Assembly: GCA_000469685.2 (NCBI GenBank)
Contig: LS997565.1
Coordinates: 48,662,501 to 48,726,500 of the forward strand
Origin: Haemonchus contortus
Lineage: Eukaryota > Nematoda > Chromadorea > Rhabditida > Trichostrongylidae
Length of the DNA stretch: 64,000 nucleotides
Direction of reading: 5' to 3'
Under the pieces are notes generated by a model that worked only from the letters and a program-made list of their open reading frames with translations, was not told where the DNA came from and made no database searches. Each line of letters starts with the position of its first letter. Positions within the stretch are counted from its first letter, which is position 1. The position numbers and the translations under genes were made by a program. Below are positions 1 through 12,714 of this stretch, one piece after another.

Positions 1-689
1 ATATAATATCGTTATGTTTTTATGATCGTTTCCGTTACGTCATTTATTTCCTCATGATGTCATCTAGTACATTACTGCACATCCCTTGTAAGTATAAATG
101 GCCCTTCCGTGGGTGTTCATACTTTTGGAGGCGTTCTCTCTCTGTCCAGGTTCTATATTGAGTACGAACTTTTTGGCATTTAGCCTCTGAATCATTCGAA
201 TCGAAAAAAATAGTTACCCCGATAATGAGCGGGATCGTGTCGATGTTTGACGCTTGGTGATTTCGTGGAATTCCATATGGCCAGAGCCCTGGAAGATCTC
301 AGGACCTTTACTTTCTCAGGGATTCCTCACTCTTTTTTTGAATATTCTATAAAAGAGTTGCATGAATGAGTGCACTCTCTTCCAATAGGACTTTCATGGA
401 AGTTCCTTCAAAATCCAGGAATTCAGGACTAAACTCCCTTGAAAAAATGCTAAACCAATTAATTAATAAATATGGGGGTGCACTTGAATGTTCGAAAAAT
501 ATGCCGCCCGTCATCGTGGAGGGGTGGAAGGGGGGGGGGGAGGGGTGGGGGAAGGGGGGGGAGGGGATGGGGGCTCGATATATTCAGATGCCTACTATGG
601 ATACGTTTGTTGTAACTACTCAGCACGATGTTGAAATCGTTCTGAAATAAGTATAGAAGTATGAAGGATGATGCCTTTAGTGTTAATCA

Positions 690-935
690 ATCACGATTTT
701 GGGATGCGCCCCACAATCGGCTTGCACCCAAAATCGTTGTATCGTTTTGACTGCGATTGCGGCCTATACAATGACTTGCTGTTACGAGCCGGTGTACAAG
801 TCAGTCCTTTGTCCTCCCAGATCAAAGTGGTCACAATTGAGCAATCACGAAGGAATGAAACATTCAGTTGGTCTGGGTGAGTATCCATTCGGCCTTTGAT
901 CTGAGGGCCATGTGTGTTTGATAATGCGCCACTTG
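690..935 (-). mobile_element. tRNA-derived SINE-like remnant, family A
   Basis: Read on the minus strand this matches the better-kept copies at 18440-18735 and 50225-50530. It has the box-B-side region, then the CTGGGAGGACAAAG-like block, then a 'TGTATAGGCC' block and the end 'GGGGCGCATCCC'. It is diverged, and no RNA gene is claimed. Confidence 0.55.
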
Positions 936-2169
936 CCGTTATACGATCTTCGCCCCATTATAAATGTGCAAATAAACAAATCCTTGGTTTTCTCGTCTGC
1001 TTCTTATTACCGATCCAGCAGACCTCCAATATGGCCATAATGTAGCTCAACGGAACGTAATTTATCCCTCTCACAACGCCATGAGCTTCATAAGATTGTT
1101 CTCGGTGTAGGTTTTGAGTGCTGACTGTATCGACTTATCGATTGAGAATTCAACTATAAACCAAATTAACCAACTTTTCTACTTCATACTCAAATGAATT
1201 CCCAGTATGAGTAGAATTAGACTTTTGATCAATTTTTCAACCGATTTTTTTCTGTACAAGACCAATCGATATGTTGAAATTGCCTCTTGTATCGATCTTT
1301 TCGTTATTTCATCTCGTTACTGCGACAGATTGGGGAGCATTGGGGACCAACCGATACCACGGCTATTCCATCTCGCTTTCAATGAAGCTTACCTATCCCT
1401 AGTGTACGGCATTGTTCCACATCCACGAGCCCGGTGGGTGTCAGACCGCCCCATGTCGCACGGCGAGACAACTAGCTAAGATTCGCTTCTCGCTGTGAGC
1501 GGATCAAATCCAAAGCTGTGCAGCCGAACCAGTAGTAAATATGTGATAAAAAGACTGTGTATAATTGAAAATACGCTTTCCTTCATGCCCCTCACAATGA
1601 TCCGATGATTTTTCCTCATTTCAGACCACAACCTCCTATCAGGCCAACCTTGCTGGCTAGCATTACAGCCAACGAACGCTCGTCCATCTGTTCAGCAACT
1701 TAACGCTCCACTCGATACCCAACGGACGCACGTCTATCATTACAATCCAGGTAATTTTTTTAAAATTGAAATGGGTCGCCTACAAGGGAGCCAATCTCCT
1801 CTAGTTCAACCGAAAAAGTAATGGACCCTGGGTAAAGTTTAATGTCGGAAAAATTGCGTCATACAATAATCATCCTACCCATCGACACACATTCAACAGT
1901 GGAGTCTCCATCACTCTTACGACAAGAAACGTCAAGAAAAAATTTCTCGTTTCAGTCTCGGGACATTCCAATCGCATCACCACTGGGAGAGAGCTTATGT
2001 ACCAAGACTGAAACGGAAAAATTCTCAGAATTATCGCTTTCAGATCGAATATGACGTACAATGTTTTATTGAGTAGTTTGATACGTTTCCTAGATAAGGT
2101 TTCCTTTCCCAATCTGATTTCCAAATGAGTGCTACTGTTCCCATGAGAAATTCGGTCTTTTGGCAGTGC

Positions 2170-2430
2170 TAACTGGCTACTTCCACCTGTATGGTCTCGG
2201 GATCAAAATCCTGGGACGATGCTCGCCTAGGCTTACGCACCTTCCATCTCTCCGGGGTCGCTTAATTGTTCCCAAACTCGTCTGGGAGATAGAAGCTTTG
2301 CACATTCGGTTAGCTACCTTGAGTCATTGTGTAGGCCACATCCCGAGACCATACAGGCCATTAACGCCATTACCATGAGGGCCGAAAGCGGGGCGCATTC
2401 CTGAGACGGGCCTGACTGACGCCAAAAAAA
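2170..2430 (+). mobile_element. tRNA-derived SINE-like remnant, family A
   Basis: A diverged plus-strand copy. It keeps 'GGGATCAAAATCCTGGGAC', 'GCTCGCCTAGGC', 'CTCGTCTGGGAG', 'TGTGTAGGCCACAT' and the 3' end 'CCTGAGACGGGCCTGACTGA', in the same order as the copy at 50225-50530. Confidence 0.55.
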
Positions 2431-4349
2431 TTTTCGCCGTTCATGACTGTCCCCTGAGTATCTCCCACAGCCACAAGACCCCTCTTTTTTTTGTTTTGGG
2501 GAGGGATTGGGCACGGGGACACCCACTTTCTGATTCATCATAATTACTTTTCATTTTAATTTTTTCCTTTCTTTTCCCAAATTTTCGTATTTCAGCATCC
2601 CTCGACATCGGATATCCAGCCATTAATTAGAACATTTACATACGTCTGAAAGAAGCATAGGTCACTTCACAGAAGCAGAAAAAGCAAGTCAGAAGCCGAA
2701 GCAGCAGCCAAAATCATTCACAGCCAGTATCATTGTCATTAATATAATAGCTATTCAAAATTCATAATTTTTATATTTTCACTCATCGGGTGCCAGCAAT
2801 ATAACATTACGCCCTCTTTCTAAAAGATTATTTCTATTTCTACAGTATACATACTTACCTACGCTCATTCACGGTGTCTAATATTTCTTGTTGATCATAT
2901 GTGATAGTTTACCGTGATGGTATTATTCATTCATTGGTTCAGTTCTCTCTGTCCCCATTCTTTTTATGGTCCCTCTGAAGACCTCTCGCTGTGATCTCTC
3001 ATTCGGCGCATTCGTTCCACTTCATCATTTAAACTGATCACTCTTACAATTTTCGAGTTATTAGTATAACTGAAATTTGTAGAACTACTATTTAGCGCAT
3101 ATTCAGAGCAATATTTATTAATTTATTAGTTAATTTATTTAATGTTTACTTGTTTTCCTGACTGACACAGATGAATAAACAAAATTTATTATAACATTAA
3201 AGCAATAGTAAGTAACAATGTGTACAATAGAAAAACTAAGCACTTTATCGATTGATCATTTCGTTTCCTTTGCTTTATAGAACCCACCAAGGTCCATGGG
3301 CATCGAAAAGCCGTCCGGTGATGAAGAGGAGGAGGAGGATGATGGTGATGGTGCAGCTATGTCGGGTACGGTATGGGAGAAGGGATTGGCACTAAGGCGG
3401 CTGAATTGAATGGGGATGACTATCCCGGGTTGAAAAGGATGATGAGGGTTGAAAAGCCGAACGAAATGAGGAACGGACTATTACTAGAGAAGGTATGGTT
3501 GATAGGGTGAACGAAAGGAGGAGTATAGGGGCGACGTTGAATAAGGAGAATGCACTAGCCCACTGAGAAGCGACATAAGCAATGAGGAGGTCCAAACTGT
3601 TGTCCGAACCGCGTAGTCATAGTAGGCGGTCCTTCAAAAGGAAGTTGTCCAAGCTCCCTGAAATTTCTTGAATGCATATAGCCATAAGACGAATGAACAA
3701 TGAGACAAATGTAGTGGTGAAGGGAAGAGTTGTATTAGAAGCCGGTTCATGCTATTTGTTTTCTCATAAGAATGCCATGCTCGGGGCGCTGACCGGATTA
3801 GGAGGCCTGTTAGGTCGGAACATTTCTCGGCATATGGAGATTTTTACTTAAAAGGCCAGTAATTTTGTAATGGGCCCAGAAATCGATCAACGTGCCAGTC
3901 AGGAATGAACTCTAAGAAGTTCTCATTTGTTCATTCCCTTTAGTTCTCATTTCTTTAGCATTGACATCAACGAGTCTCTTCATTCCAGCTCATAGATTCG
4001 CTGTAATCACATCGTCTCCGTTCTCTACTCGCTCCATTTCCAACCGTTCCATTTCTGCTGTCCCTTCTCGTCGAGAGACTACCATTAATTGGACCCAGCA
4101 CTTGATACGAAGCAGACAGAACAGATGGGAGGGCCACCGAACACATTCTCTAAGGCACAGATGCTGCATCGGGAAGTTTTGGGAACCAGGATGATCGTCG
4201 GACCGTTACTCCCTTCAGATGATTAAGGGTGGACAATTGTTTGTAAGCAGGATGTTGAAAGGCGGATGCTTTGAACTTTTCCATTTTTAAAGTGAAGGGT
4301 GGCATTTCTGTTCTGCTCTATTCCGAGATCAGAAGGTAAAAAGTATTTG

Positions 4350-4801
4350 GGTACTATTCTACTATTACACCCCCAGAACTCCTCTACTGTTACACCCCCA
4401 AAAACTCAAAATTTTAATTTTCGATAAAACTTCGCCTATAGGGGTAATCCGATGCCCTGATAACGAATATGACCTTCATTTTTGGCGCTGGCGCCATTTG
4501 GCTCCAATTGGCGCCAATGTTGGCGCCAAATTGGCGCCAATTGGAGCCAAATGGCGCCAGCGCCAAAAATGAATGTTATATTCGTTATCAGGACCTCAAA
4601 TAACCCCTAAAACGCAAGTTTTCAGCAAATTTGGTGAAAACACCCTTGGCGCCAAATTGGCGCCAATTGGCGCCCAAATGGCGCCAGCGCCAAAAATGAA
4701 GGTCATATCCGTTATCAGGGCATCGGATTACCTCTATAGGCGAAGTTTCATCAAAAATTAAAATTTTGAGTTTTTTGGGGGTGTAATAGTAGAATAGTAC
4801 C
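4350..4801. mobile_element. Palindromic MITE with 8-bp target duplication
   Basis: The 452-bp element starts GGTACTATTCTACTATTACA and ends with its reverse complement. It is flanked by direct 8-bp copies of AGTATTTG (4342-4349 and 4802-4809). The opposite arm of the surrounding fold-back has the uninterrupted site near 7580-7595, so the insertion is directly visible. The interior is itself palindromic: the 137-bp stretch near 4456-4592 folds back on TTGGCGCCAA-type repeats. An 8-bp duplication fits a hAT-type transposase acting in trans. No coding capacity. Confidence 0.85.
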
Positions 4802-5244
4802 AGTATTTGCTTCCGAGCTGCAAATTTCTGAAGGATAAAGGATGTTGAGGCTTGGGGGCTTCTGAGCTGGTTCTGGGCCGTATACTGCTTAACCCGAAAG
4901 TAGAAGAAAATCTTCAAGAAGTCAAGAAGAACAGAAAACAGCCGGGCCAGAGGTTCATTTCCTTCCTCAACTGCTATTCACTCATCAGTACTGAAAATCA
5001 CCTTCTGTTCCTCAAACTTCCCGCTTTCAATTACCTTTGCCTGCTCTCTCTGAATCAGTGAGTTTTACAAGTTCAACAAGGATGACATACGCTGCTAAAG
5101 GTCCATTGGAGGGAGTGTGGGCTCGGCCCTGCTGAGCCGAATTGCCCGCCGGCCCATCGGACAGCTTCGGTTAAGCCAAAGTGAGGCTCAGCCGCTATCA
5201 AACTGACTGGAAGGCTGACATAGCCGACGGACAAGCGTTGCCGA

Positions 5245-5320
5245 GGTGATCTGGCGGTGTAACGGATAGGAGTCTGGACTCACTTCTGCGAAGTGACCGG
5301 TTCGGATTCGCGACGTCACA
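5245..5320 (+). repeat. tRNA-like segment inside the fold-back left arm
   Basis: It contains a box-A-like 'TGGCGGTGTAACGG' followed about 40 nt later by a box-B-like GGTTCGGATTC. The mirror copy is on the minus strand of the right arm near 7030-7110, and a third partial copy lies in the spacer near 6085-6150 (minus). The layout resembles an Arg-type tRNA ('GGATAGGAGTCTGGACT'), but no complete cloverleaf can be drawn. I read it as the head of a tRNA-derived SINE, not a working tRNA. Confidence 0.5.
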
Positions 5321-7979
5321 CCACAACGTTTTTGGTTGAGTCTACGCATGAGAGCGGATGAGAGCGCATTCAAACTGGGCCATTCCTGCAAATAGGCTAA
5401 CAAGCTTTGCATAAAGTGTAAATTCCGGAAACAGCGGATTCAATTCATCAGCCACTTAACTTGAGTATTTCATGATTTCCCCCGATCTCCTTAGCAAATC
5501 ATAACGCTTCAATCTTGGAATGTTCATGTCAAAGGATTCTTTGAGGCTTCAGAAAATTGAAGATTAGCAGCTTACAGCCTTCTTCTATGTAGTCCAGCAG
5601 AACAATAAGTAGATCGTTCTTCTTTAGAGGAGATTTAGAGCTTGAAGAGAATGGTCGAGAGATTCTACTACATGGGAGCTTGCGAAAGAGGAAGTCTTAT
5701 AGTCTGATCGATGAGTCCATTCTAGGTTATTCCATGCATTCGGGTGTACGGGACGGTTCAAGTCAAACTATGGTTGTGGATGGTGTTTGCAAGTTGCCCT
5801 ACTATTCGTTTTCCTCCCACTCGATAGAGATGGTGATTTACGGATACCAGCGACAGGGAAGATTTGTTATGAGCGACATCGTCAATGAGGTTTCACCACT
5901 TGCCTGCCATCTACCCATCTCTTCTCTAAATTATGGAACTCTCAAACCTCGACAAAAGTGAAATTTCCTTGGGCGATAGGAGATCGTCAGGGGGAAGTCC
6001 TGAAATACTCAAATAAGGAAATAAGGACTTATTTTGCAGGTATGGCCTAGCTTGAATGCGCTCTCATGCGTTGACTCAACCAAAAACTTTGTGGTGTAAC
6101 GCCGCGAATCCGAACCCGTCACTTCGCCCGCGCATGAAGTGGACGAGGTGGCCTAGTTTCGACAGACGCGCGGAAATGACGTTCCCTTCCTGAAACTAAC
6201 CATAGACCTCATAAATTCAAAAAGGACATGGCTCATCCAGGAAGGATTCGTTATCGACTAGTGTTCTGTAATTGAGCAGTTCTAGCAGAGCATACCAAAC
6301 CTGCTAGAAAATGCCAGAGAATTTACTGGTCGCTAATACCATCTCGCAAACTCGGGGATAACAGGGCTGCATTGGCGATGGGGCCCAAGGAAATTTCACT
6401 TTTGTCGAGGTTTGAGAGTTCCATAATTTAGAGAAGAGATGGGTAGATGGCAGGCAAGTGGTGAAACCTCATTGACGATGTCGCTCATAACAAATCTTCC
6501 CTGTCGCTGGTATCCGTAAATCACCATCTCTATCGAGTGGGAGGAAAACGAATAGTAGGGCAACTTGCAAACACCATCCACAACCATAGTTTTGACTTGA
6601 ACCGTCCCGTACACCCGAATGCATGGAATAACCTAGAATGGACTCATCGATCAGACTATAAGACTTCCTCTTTCGCAAGCTCCCATGTAGTAGAATCTCT
6701 CGACCATTCTCTTCAAGCTCTAAATCTCCTCTAAAGAAGAACGATCTACTTATTGTTCTGCTGGACTACATAGAAGAAGGCTGTAAGCTGCTAATCTTCA
6801 ATTTTCTGAAGCCTCAAAGAATCCTTTGACATGAACATTCCAAGATTGAAGCGTTATGATTTGCTAAGGAGATCGGGGGAAATCATGAAATACTCAAGTT
6901 AAGTGGCTGATGAATTGAATCCGCTGTTTCCGGAATTTACACTTTATGCAAAGCTTGTTAGCCTATTTTGCAGGAATGGCCCAGTTTGAATGCGCTCTCA
7001 TCCGCTCTCATGCGTAGACTCAACCAAAAACGTTTGTGGTGTGACGTCGCGAATCCGAACCGGTCACTTCGCAGAAGTGAGTCCAGACTCCTATCCGTTA
7101 CACCGCCAGATCACCTCGGCAACGCTTGTCCGTCGGCTATGTCAGCCTTCCAGTCAGTTTGATAGCGGCTGAGCCTCACTTTGGCTTAACCGAAGCTGTC
7201 CGATGGGCCGGCGGGCAATTCGGCTCAGCAGGACCGAGCCCACACCCCTCCATTGGAGGGACTCGGCCCTGCTGAGCCGAATTGCCCGCCGGCCCATCGG
7301 ACCTTCAGCAGCGTATGTCATCCTTGTTGAACTTGTAAAATTCACTGATTCGGAGAGAGCAGGCAAAGGTAATTGAGAGCGAGTAGTTTGAGGAGCAGAA
7401 GGCGATTTCTGGTTTTGATGAGCGAATAGCAGTCGAGGAAGGATATGAATGTCAGGCCTGACTGCCTTCTGTTCTTCTTGAAGATTCTCTTTTACTTTTG
7501 GGTTGAATAATAAGCCGCAGAACCAGCTCCGAAGCTCCCGAATTTCAAAATCCCTTATCCTACAAAAATTTGCAGCTCGGAAGGAAATACTTCTCATCTT
7601 TTGACACTGGAACAGAGCACAAGACAAAAGGCCACCCTTCCTTTCAGAAAAAAAGTTCAAACATCCGCACCAGTATGCTGCTTACAATAGTTGACCACCT
7701 CCAAGCCTCTGGCCCGTTGATCATACCGGTGCCAAAACTTTGCTGATGATGTTGTCAGCTAAGCCTTGAAGGGCATGCTCACTGGCCATCACATCTGTTG
7801 TGCCTGATCGTATCACGTGCTGGGTACAGCTAATGGTAGGCTCTTGACGAGAAGGGACAGAGAAATGGATGGCCTGAGATGGAGCGAGTAGGGAACGGAC
7901 CGATGTGATCTACAGCGAATCTAAGAACGGGAATGAAGTGACTTGTCGACGTCAATGCTAAGCAATGAGAACTAAAGGT

Positions 7980-10900
7980 GAAACGAGGTTTAAAGCTACG
8001 ATTAGGCTCCTTCTATATGTTTTGAGTTAAATCCCACCTCCCTCCCTCATCGAATACTTATTGAAGGAACATTCTCTGCTCACCGGCTCCTTCTGCAGAG
8101 GCTTTTCCTTAGGCTTTCCATTTCTACACTACCTCACCCTTTCAGCGACCACGAACTCGTCCCTAACCCCTTCTAAATTCACGAATCTCACACCCTTAAA
8201 GGCACCATTCACAAAAAGTTAGGGTACCCTTTTTTGACGGGAATTGATAGAACTACTCTAGAATGAAGCGATAACAACGAAAAAAGTGCAAAAAACAATG
8301 AACAAAAAGAATTACAAAGGGCCAAAAAAAGAGCGGGGAAGGGGGCTGGACGAGTTTCACATTGAAAGAGCGTCGGTTAGAGATGATCGGTGTCACGTTA
8401 GACGAGTGTCGAGACGACACAGTGTCATGTAATCGCGTCAGGACCCACCCTGAATTGCAAATTGGCAAATTGCCAGAGACGCAATGCAATGGCAAACAAC
8501 ACATTGCGTCTCTGGCAATTTGCCAATTTGCAATTCAGGGAGGGTTCTGACGCGATTACATGACACTGTCGTCTCGACACTCGTCTAAGGTGACGTCGGT
8601 CGAGGGGCGGAGATGCGAATTACGACAACAACGGGCCAGCCACTATGCCCTCGACGTCGAAATTGCGGAAGTGAGAAGGGCTCTTCTACAACCCATGGGG
8701 GCCGCTGAGTATTTATAAGGTAAGAACTCAATAACTTTTTTTATCGTGAACTGTGCCTTTAAATGCCTGCCAGATGACCTTACCGGACTCATGGGGGTGA
8801 GCCCGAAACCGTACAGCCAGCATGAACAGGGAATTCGAATCGCCAAAGACTCCACGTTCTACCAGGAAGGCGGATTTCTTTCACAAACTTATTGACGGTA
8901 TGAGTCGTATTTTGAGCTCTTCAACTCCTCACGTGAATGTCTCACTAATAGTGCACAGAGAAAGGCGACCGAAGGGAGTGTGGGGGTGTCGAGATGGCGA
9001 GGGTCATCATGTATCAACTCATTTGTAAGGGAATTATGCATTTGCAATTTTTATGGGTTGACCCCGCATTTAGAGGCTGTTCTGTATTTTCATTGCTAAA
9101 TTGATTTTCATGCCTTACAATTTTTGTGCCGTGAGGATTTCGATTTTTACATCTTGCCTTTGTTTGTTTTGTAATGCTGTTGTAGTCAAATTGTAGTATC
9201 CAATTTTACAATTGCAATTAGTAAAATGGATCACATCCAAGGAAAAAATACTGGCTCAGCTCCATCTGATAGAAGGAGCTCAGCATACTCAATCGGCCTC
9301 ACCCTTACTGCTTACAGCAATTGAACATTCTGGCAGAAATCAAGAACGCCAAGCAAGATCACCTCAGAGGTGAGGGAGAGAAGGGCTCGAGAAGGGGCTC
9401 ATCAGTTGCACCGAAAATTGAAGTCTCATCCCCGTACCTGTCCCATGGACCATTCACATGTTATCAATACCATCATTAGAGACACCCACCATCTCCTCTT
9501 TTGCAGGCTCCAACGAAAAGTCCGCCATGTAGGACAAAGAATTCACTTTCGAAACTGATGAATGAGTGCATCGATGAGAAGATCCAGTACAACGACTGGG
9601 CCACCCAGTATTTTCTTTAGCCTTTAGTTTGCTCCAAATCAGAGTGCACCCGAAATGGGGCAGAATAGTAGCAATAGTTGAATGGGCGCACGGCTGATGC
9701 CTTCGAAGAAAAATACATGTGTTTTTAACCATTCAGGGAGTCAGTACCAGCCGATCAGTCTCTTAAGCTTTATTGTCCGGCATTGGATCGGATCCGGTAT
9801 GGAGTGGGCGGCGGTGGCACCTTAGATGTTAGGCCAATTCCCACTTTCAGCCACCTACCCTCCTTTTCCAATCGATCCATCATACTTGGGGACGTACTCT
9901 GGGTAGATGAGAAGGTGTGCTAGAAACATCAACAACCATTAGTGACCGGTCAGATTGATCCCTTCTGCAACCGTGGGTAATTATCTTGAGTTTTACCCTT
10001 CAATACACTCAAGGAAATCTGGTTGACAGGCTCGACGTTGTGACACTTTCCGAACGCGTCTCCGAGTGCTGTGATGTGCCATGAGCAATTAGCATCGGTC
10101 GGACTACTTCTATACATTAGTCCATCGTATTCGGCCCATCCGAACTGGATTTGGCATTCGGGCTAGAGATGACGGGGGCCAATAGCTGGGCATTCCGCCG
10201 CCGTACAAGGACAAGTAGCAAGATAAATATTAGTAGTGGACACAACTGGTATCGTACAGTCTTCCACAGCCCCCTTTTGTGTCTGCCAAACATTTCCCAT
10301 TTTGATGACGTTCGTTCCCTTCCTAAGAAGGTGAATGGCCTGTGACGACCTTTATGCATCACACCACAATCATTCAAGAGGCACAAGACCTCAATCGCTT
10401 AAGTCAACCGGTTTCATCGGTCTCGTCAACAAAAAATCATTTCGGAATGCCCAGACGCCACTTTGACTCTTCAAAAATGATTGTATTTTCTTTCTGAGAA
10501 ATTTCTAAGAAATGCTTACAGTATCCCGTGTTTACAGTACTCTAAAAAATGTGGGGTAGGCTGGGAAAGTGACTTGCCACCAAGGTGCCTTATGGATCTC
10601 TAAAAGGGCCAATTCTAGCCTCAAACCCCACCTAGGGAAGATGATAGCGGGGGGGGGGGGGGGACTCTGCCCTTCCTCTAGAATCTTAAGCCTCAAACTC
10701 CCTAATGCAGCAAAGACTTGTTCAATTAGTAGGAATGTTGTGTCGAATAAGGAAAAATGAAAGACAACTACAGTAATCGATTGCTTGGGATCCGCCACGT
10801 ACTCAGGTTATGCCTCCACGTCGTCCAGCTGTTTGAATGACTTCATTACCATTAAAAGTGGCCACAACGTCAGCTAACTTCAAGACCACCTACTCCACTC

Positions 10901-11160
10901 CCAAAAGAAGCCTTAGGCCTCGTAAATGAACAGATGAATGTGAATTTGCCTGACGTTTCTATGGGAACCCATCCTATAGGTTAAACGGGAGGTGAGAATC
11001 AACTTTAGACTTTACTGACTAGAACTGGCGACTTACTTTTTCGCGTGCTTGGCAGCTGTGAGCGTTTGGGAAAGATTGTGCAAGTTGGGGGAAGTTTGTT
11101 AGGAACGGCGTTAGAGAAGGGAAGGAAGAAATGAAAAATTTGTTAGTTGCCTGAATTTAC
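7980..11160. other. Intergenic, no supported gene
   Basis: Apart from the hairpin element at 8392-8594 and a run of G at about 10649-10662, I find no gene, RNA gene or clear repeat here. Open frames are short, lack splice-site context and match nothing I know. Confidence 0.5.
8392..8594. mobile_element. Snap-back hairpin MITE, about 203 bp
   Basis: The arms 8392-8486 and 8502-8594 are nearly perfect reverse complements, with GACGAGTGTCGAGACGAC near the outer end and TTGCCAGAGACGCAATG next to a loop of about 15 nt. There is no coding potential. I could not define a target-site duplication with confidence. Confidence 0.75.
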
Positions 11161-11527
11161 TCACAAACCATAAGGACTGTAACTGAGGCTAGTGTATCCA
11201 CTGCCTCCTCCATAATACGGTCTTGCACCTCCCAAATACGAACTGCCACCATAATAACCAACAGGTGAATACCTTAATCTTCAACTGTCACCGTTTTAAG
11301 TTTAAAATTAGAAAGTGAAGTACTATTTGCCAAAAAGTAGGCAAACTTATCAGACCTCGGTCTTCCCCAGAAACCTTGAGGTTTTGGCACGGGCATTGGA
11401 GAATTCGGTCCTGGACCAGAATATGGTTCATCGCCAGTGATTGCTTTCAGCTCTGCCATTCCACCTTGGCAGTGGATGCTTGGGATCAGGAGTACTGTAA
11501 TGAATCGGATTATGGTAGCTCTGTGGT
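11161..11527 (-). CDS. Small secreted Gly/Tyr-rich peptide, 5' exon missing
   Basis: Two exons are visible on the minus strand: 11527-11356 and 11272-11161 (stop at 11161-11163), joined by an 83-nt intron whose frame closes (AG|G). The first exon follows an acceptor (GCTTCAG) and encodes a hydrophobic stretch 'IIRFITVLLIPSIHCQGG' that looks like a signal peptide, then a Pro-rich part (YSGPGPNSPMPVPKP). The second exon encodes a Gly/Tyr-rich tail (VGYYGGSSYLGG ... YYGGGSGY ... SPYGL). Such tails are common in nematode cuticle-associated and antimicrobial-type peptides, but I do not recognise the family. No ATG precedes the signal-like segment in frame, so a further 5' exon is needed; the ATG at 11459 would drop the signal. 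A decayed copy in opposite orientation lies at 13380-13990. Confidence 0.55.
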
Positions 11528-12714
11528 CTGAAGCATGATAGGGACGTATCCTTGACTAAAAAAATTATTTTTTGACCACTTAATTGCGGCCAGTCGCTTT
11601 CCGTTGTAAAGGTCAGGTGACATTAGACAAAAGGGGGTGGAGGTCGAACAAAGGCAACCTTGACAGGGGCTTACAACATGTCGCTCCAAGGCATGTGGCG
11701 ATCCAAACAGTGGTCTTTGGAACGGCACGTTGCTAAGAACACTATGTACTATGTTAACTTTGATGTTTCTCTTCGGAATTCTGAATGACTACGACGTCTC
11801 GAATAACGATTATCGTCATGTTGACGTCTCATCGAAGGCGAGACTAAGACCAAAATTACAAAAATCTTTTTTTTAAACAGCTACCGCTACAGTAATCTCC
11901 TAATACCTACGATCACGCTACAGTACCCTCCAAAATCCGTGGAATGCTACTGCACTGATTCAAAACATGCGGACTTTCTCAAAGCAGAAGCTATTGGAGT
12001 CATGTTCGAGCCATCAAGAGTAGGCTTCATGAGAGCTGTGACAGGAATAAGAGCTGTGCCAGGTAGGTGGAAGAGCAATGAAGGCGTCCAATTTAGGGCT
12101 GAGACCCCCGTAGCAGGCCTACAGACGCTGAAACCAGGCAGTACCGCGCTGTTAATCAGATATTGTCGTAGGATTCAAAAGTTAGAAGAGTTGGGTAGAA
12201 GCCTCCCCTCTCCAGACGGGCACTGCCTTTGAAATCTGCTGAGGTATTCAATGAAGTGTAACGGTTGGAAAAGGCTAATAGGTGAAGTTCAAAATCTAGA
12301 AGTAAAGCTTACCGAACACGACTAGGCTGGCGATCATGATCACTCGAATATAGAAATGCAGTAGCGAGGGAGGATGGGCCTCATGGCTCCTTTCATAGTG
12401 TCGACGATAACCGGTTAGTGTCCGTCGTCAGCAACATGTTACACACCTCCTACCATCACGGGAAATCCTGACTCACCTCCCCATCTACACAATGGTTTTC
12501 CCCAGGGTAACAAGGTGTAAGGGCATTTGGCGAACCATCAGTTCACACTACACGTTACCGTATCTGGTTTGCTATGTAGAAACAATTGCTTTGTTACTGC
12601 TGCAATCTTTATCAATGGCTGATACCCGCATAGTTACCCTAATAAAGCGAAACAGCACAGAAAAATCGGAAATATCATCGTGGTGTACAATGACGTGGAC
12701 TGGATACGGTAGCT
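11528..12714. other. Intergenic downstream of skih-2
   Basis: This is the 1.2-kb gap between the skih-2 stop codon and the small peptide gene. It should hold the skih-2 3' UTR and perhaps the unseen 5' exon of the peptide gene. I see no other supported feature. Confidence 0.4.

Larger units (their letters stand above)
1..3937. other. Gene-poor interval
   Basis: I see no gene I can support here. The interval holds two SINE remnants (listed separately) and a G-rich low-complexity tract at about 520-570, which is the only reason a reading frame stays open there. An isolated purine-rich segment at about 3281-3369 has an acceptor-like end (GCTTTATAG) and a donor-like end (GTATGG) and would encode an acidic stretch containing GDEEEEEDDGDG. 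It has no partner exons, so I do not call it a gene. Confidence 0.5.
3938..7979. repeat. Large fold-back inverted repeat, about 4 kb
   Basis: The left arm (3938-5974) is matched in reverse complement by the right arm (6383-7979), around a spacer of about 408 bp (5975-6382). Sample matches: left CCTTTAGTTCTCATTTCTTT against the right end near 7979; left 5680-5974 against right 6383-6680, nearly identical; and left 5090-5450 against right 6930-7300. The inner parts are almost perfect and the outer parts are diverged with small indels. The left arm is longer mainly because a 452-bp MITE sits in it (4350-4801). Open frames inside are short, occur as mirror pairs and match no family I know, so I treat them as non-coding. 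It could be a Foldback-type transposon or a local inverted duplication; I see no transposase. Confidence 0.85.

Noticed and set aside
366..650. 94-codon open frame
   Set aside because: It is held open by a G-rich low-complexity tract (WGKGGEGMG). There is no splice context and no family resemblance.
5188..7660. Several mirrored open frames within the fold-back
   Set aside because: They appear in pairs only because the arms are inverted copies, differ by frameshifts between arms, and resemble nothing known.
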